A stretch of 64,000 nucleotides of DNA from Beaufortia kweichowensis (taxonomy: Eukaryota > Chordata > Actinopteri > Cypriniformes > Gastromyzontidae). The DNA lies in NCBI GenBank assembly GCA_019155185.1, contig CM032808.1, positions 14,308,879-14,372,878 on the forward strand, in the 5' to 3' direction. The translations under genes and the position numbers were made by a program. Under the pieces are notes generated by a model, which was not told where the DNA came from, searched no databases, and saw only the letters and a program-made list of their open reading frames with translations. Positions 61,001-64,000 of the stretch are shown in pieces. Within the stretch, counting starts at the first letter, position 1. The number at the start of each line of letters is the position of its first letter.

Positions 61001-63185
61001 TTCTGGGGACTGCAGATAGCTGGTAGCTCAGTTTTAGTGGATGGTTGAAGATAAAAAAATAACTATACAATTTTACACTAAAGGTGACTTCAGAGAGCCG
61101 TTGGCTGAGCCTGGCTGTTATCTCTCGGGGAACGCTGCTCGGCGAAATAGAGGTTGAATACGGGTCTCAAACCCAGCCAAGTTTCTACACCGAACATCTG
61201 AGCTAAGAAACAGATGAAAGCTACACACACCATGTATGAAGGAGATTTAAGGGTTTTCTCATTGTTAGCCCAATGGGATCATAGCGTAGGCTTTGATATG
61301 CCATGCTGTGCTGTTTGCTTTTAAAAAGGCACACTGAGAATTTGCAGATGTATAGTTTTGCTTGTCAGCAAACAACAGAGACATGTTAATTTAGATTTAT
61401 TTCAAATCAATAACATGAGGTCTGGCATGCAGCTCTAAGCTAAAACCTTTTGGATTTACACTATTACCTATCCATCCATTCAAATTCACTTATTTATTTT
61501 CCCTTTGATGGCGGGTAGTACGACTTCTTGTTGTTCACCCTGATTAAATTCAGACCACGTTTTTGTGTCATTTCTTCTATAATATATAGCGAATCCCTAA
61601 ATCTTAGTAGCACAGAACAATATATTTGAAACAATATCTGGGAATCACTAAAGGTTTTAACTCGGAGCTCCATTTCCAAAGCAACAGTTTCTCTTGATAG
61701 AAGGAAAAGCCGAACTACCCCGGAGCTCACATTCACATGCCCGTTATCATTCAACACTAACACCATCCCGGCCAAACAAATAAATAAATAAACCCCAGAT
61801 AACACAGTACTGGTGTCTCCATTCAAACTCAGACCGTCGGTTATATTATGAACATTATTACCTAACGCACATCCCTGTAGAAAAGAAGGGAAAATTACAC
61901 ACGACCTTTCTCTCAAATAAAAAAACATACATCATGTATATTGGCGAAACCACCTGAGCTGTGAGTACAGAAGCTGCTGTGTGTGGAGGCAATATCTGTG
62001 GATTGCATATATTGAACCTACAGTATGAGAAATCTTCAGGCCACCAAAATCCATTCATAATAGATCCTCAAGTGACCAGTAAGCCCAAGGTCTGTCCACA
62101 AATGAGAAAACAAGACATTTCTTCTTTATTTGCTGCACGCTCCAAGCCAAAACCAGCCGTGCTGACGGGGTGTCATGAGAATATTGTTTCTGTCTAGAGA
62201 GTTTTTGAAGTAAATTGCCAACATGCATGGTTTATTTTTATATTTACCGATACGTTCCCCCTGATGATTACTGACCAAACATAAAACAATCCCAAGCGAG
62301 TTATGCTGCTACGCTGAAGTGTTTTTTCTTCTGTTCCCTGACAACAATGTATTTTACAGCATCCCGTGAGATTTCAAGAAAAAACACCTCTATAAGCATC
62401 ATGACTGCCTGCTTGAGTTGTTTTTGCTTTGACCTTACTGTAAATGCATGTAAAGATCAGGCTGACACTTGCCTATTTCTTCTTATTTGAATAAATACCA
62501 CCAGCACATCATTCTCGGGCACTGAATGTTTTGAGATACTTTTGTACGATTACAAAAATCAGTCCATGATTTTTTTTAGGATTTCCATCCTTTTCTATGT
62601 CTTTGCATTGACTGAACGCATTGTGTGTAGGGCTATGGGAGGAACATATAGTTCTGTTTGTCCATGGCCTTGTTTAAAGCTTGAGAAATAGTTGCTTGAC
62701 TGAATTCAAATTGGGTTTGAATCGATTTTCTCCACTTTCTGTCCATGAATGTCTTGTTGGTAAGATTAGCGGTACATTTGAGCCATCAGGCTGGAATATT
62801 CAGGACTGGCGGGTCTGTGTTTTGGATCCTATTGACACCTGTATTTAGTGCTGTACACTGATGATTAAATTATCCAAACCTAATCCTCCTATACAACAAA
62901 AATATACCCATTATCTAATGGCAATATGGAAGTCTTGGCATGTTTTCATGGATGCGAGTGGCTGTTGAACTCTCTTTTCTGTATTGTGTTACACCTTTTC
63001 ATGCCATATGACTGTGTCAATGATAATCGTGATGGGCAGATGGTTGTTGACAGCATCAGCACGTATAAAAGTCTATCATTGGGGTCACGGCACATACAGG
63101 TCTGTCTGCAGAGAGCCGGCAGTGAATGGAGGGGTTTGAAGGCTGAAGGTTTTCAATCTTTTCAAACGAATAAGTATGATAGTCT

Positions 63186-63465
63186 GTGTAAAAGCAGTAA
63201 TACCCAACAAATGAAGAAGAAATGACTCGTTAAAAAACATCAAGAGTGTATTTTTATGTGTTAATTTATGAGGAATATGGACTGTCATGGATGTGATCAT
63301 TCTGAAAACAGCACTTTACTTCACTAAACAAAAGAAAATGCTTTAAAAACAGAGAGACCTCACATGAGTATTTAAACCACCAAATATTGAAATCTGAACT
63401 ATTAGTATGATGAAAACCTTTGGAAAAAACCATGATAAGGTTGACATTTGCATGGAATTGCCTTT
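63186..63465 (-). repeat. Unnamed dispersed repeat, copy C
   Basis: Inverted copy of the repeat at 33058-33395. On the minus strand it has CATGCAAATGTCAACCTTAT, TTTGGTGGTTTAAATACTCA, GACAGTCCATATTCCTCATA and TTGTTGGGTATTACTGCTTT in the same order as copy A. Confidence 0.65.
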
Positions 63466-64000
63466 ATTAATATTTCACAATGAAATTTTGTCTGTACTGT
63501 TTTATTATATTGTAAAGCATCCTTGGAAATAATATGCTGTAGCTTACATTTTAATGCCATTTTATTTTATCATAATTCATATTATTGTATAGTGGGAGCA
63601 ACAAAACTGTCTCGGTTTGCTAATACTGCACAATAAAAGTGTAGTACTGCGGCAAATCATTATAATTACAGCTTCGGTTCGGTACACAAGCGTTTGTGCT
63701 TCAACACCTGCAAACGTACCAGACCACAACACATGCCATCGATCGGAGACTTATTCAAGAAGATAGAGATAATCATTCCCACTTAAGAACCAAAAGCAGT
63801 CAATATAGAGCTAAGAAGCCAATACCATCATGGCATTAGTCTGAAATTTCTGTCTCGTGCTTAACACATTTGCTATAGATTATGTCTATATGGTTTTCTC
63901 AATATATAATATAAAGATGGTCATGGTGATGTTATGTCCAGATAGATTTTGTTAGATGATTATGTTTAAATTTGGTTGGTCTGCATTCAGTTTTTTCAGA

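Larger units (their letters stand above)
55022..64000. other. Gene-poor region, right block
   Basis: No recognised gene. Repeats are the MITE at 56660-56940, dispersed-repeat copies B (57860-58095) and C (63186-63465), and a MITE stub near 59630-59665. Repeat-free islands at about 55480-56030, 57130-57570, 58660-58960 and 61800-62170 are candidate conserved non-coding elements by appearance only. A strong donor (59974) and acceptor (60389) pair may mark one intron of a non-coding transcript. Confidence 0.4.

Overview
The window is vertebrate nuclear DNA, most likely from a teleost and probably a cyprinid (carp, goldfish or zebrafish relative). It is AT-rich with long introns and long non-coding stretches. 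Microsatellites are abundant. It also carries repeat families I associate with cyprinid genomes: MITEs beginning GATAGTTCACCCAAAAATGA or GGTAACACTTxACAAT, tRNA-derived SINEs with the tail AAGTCGCTTTGGATA, and Tc1/mariner-like TIR elements with CAGTCAAAAGTTTGGA. Bacterial features (operons, CRISPR, IS elements) are absent. Species and database matches could not be checked.

Left part (1-18.8 kb): three genes, all read from the minus strand. (1) The first coding exon of epc1, encoding the N-terminus of the NuA4/TIP60 subunit Enhancer of polycomb 1 (4349-4501), sits in a CpG island. The rest of the gene lies beyond the left edge, so 1-4348 is intron 1. (2) A candidate two-exon gene for an unrecognised protein of about 105 aa (8451-8210 joined to 6059-5984). 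(3) A complete three-exon gene for a PSKH-family protein serine kinase (18614-18361, 17190-16310, 12902-12588). It has a myristoylation-type N-terminus and all catalytic motifs. It also has an unusual insertion of about 70 residues in the activation loop, and a single-base frameshift at 16931 in this sequence.

Right part (18.8-64 kb): a gene-poor stretch with no recognised protein-coding gene. It holds MITEs, SINE pieces, a three-copy dispersed repeat that I could not name, a 19-bp minisatellite and a 121-bp pure CT tract. Between these lie repeat-free, relatively GC-rich islands that resemble a developmental regulatory desert, though this is inference. One speculative item is a chain of small plus-strand exon-like segments (40.2-48.9 kb, perhaps extending to 51.0 kb). 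Their splice sites and reading phases agree, giving an 84-codon ORF behind a TATA-like box. It could be a small spliced gene, a lncRNA or coincidence.

The three left-hand genes have no evident shared pathway; they are separate neighbours.
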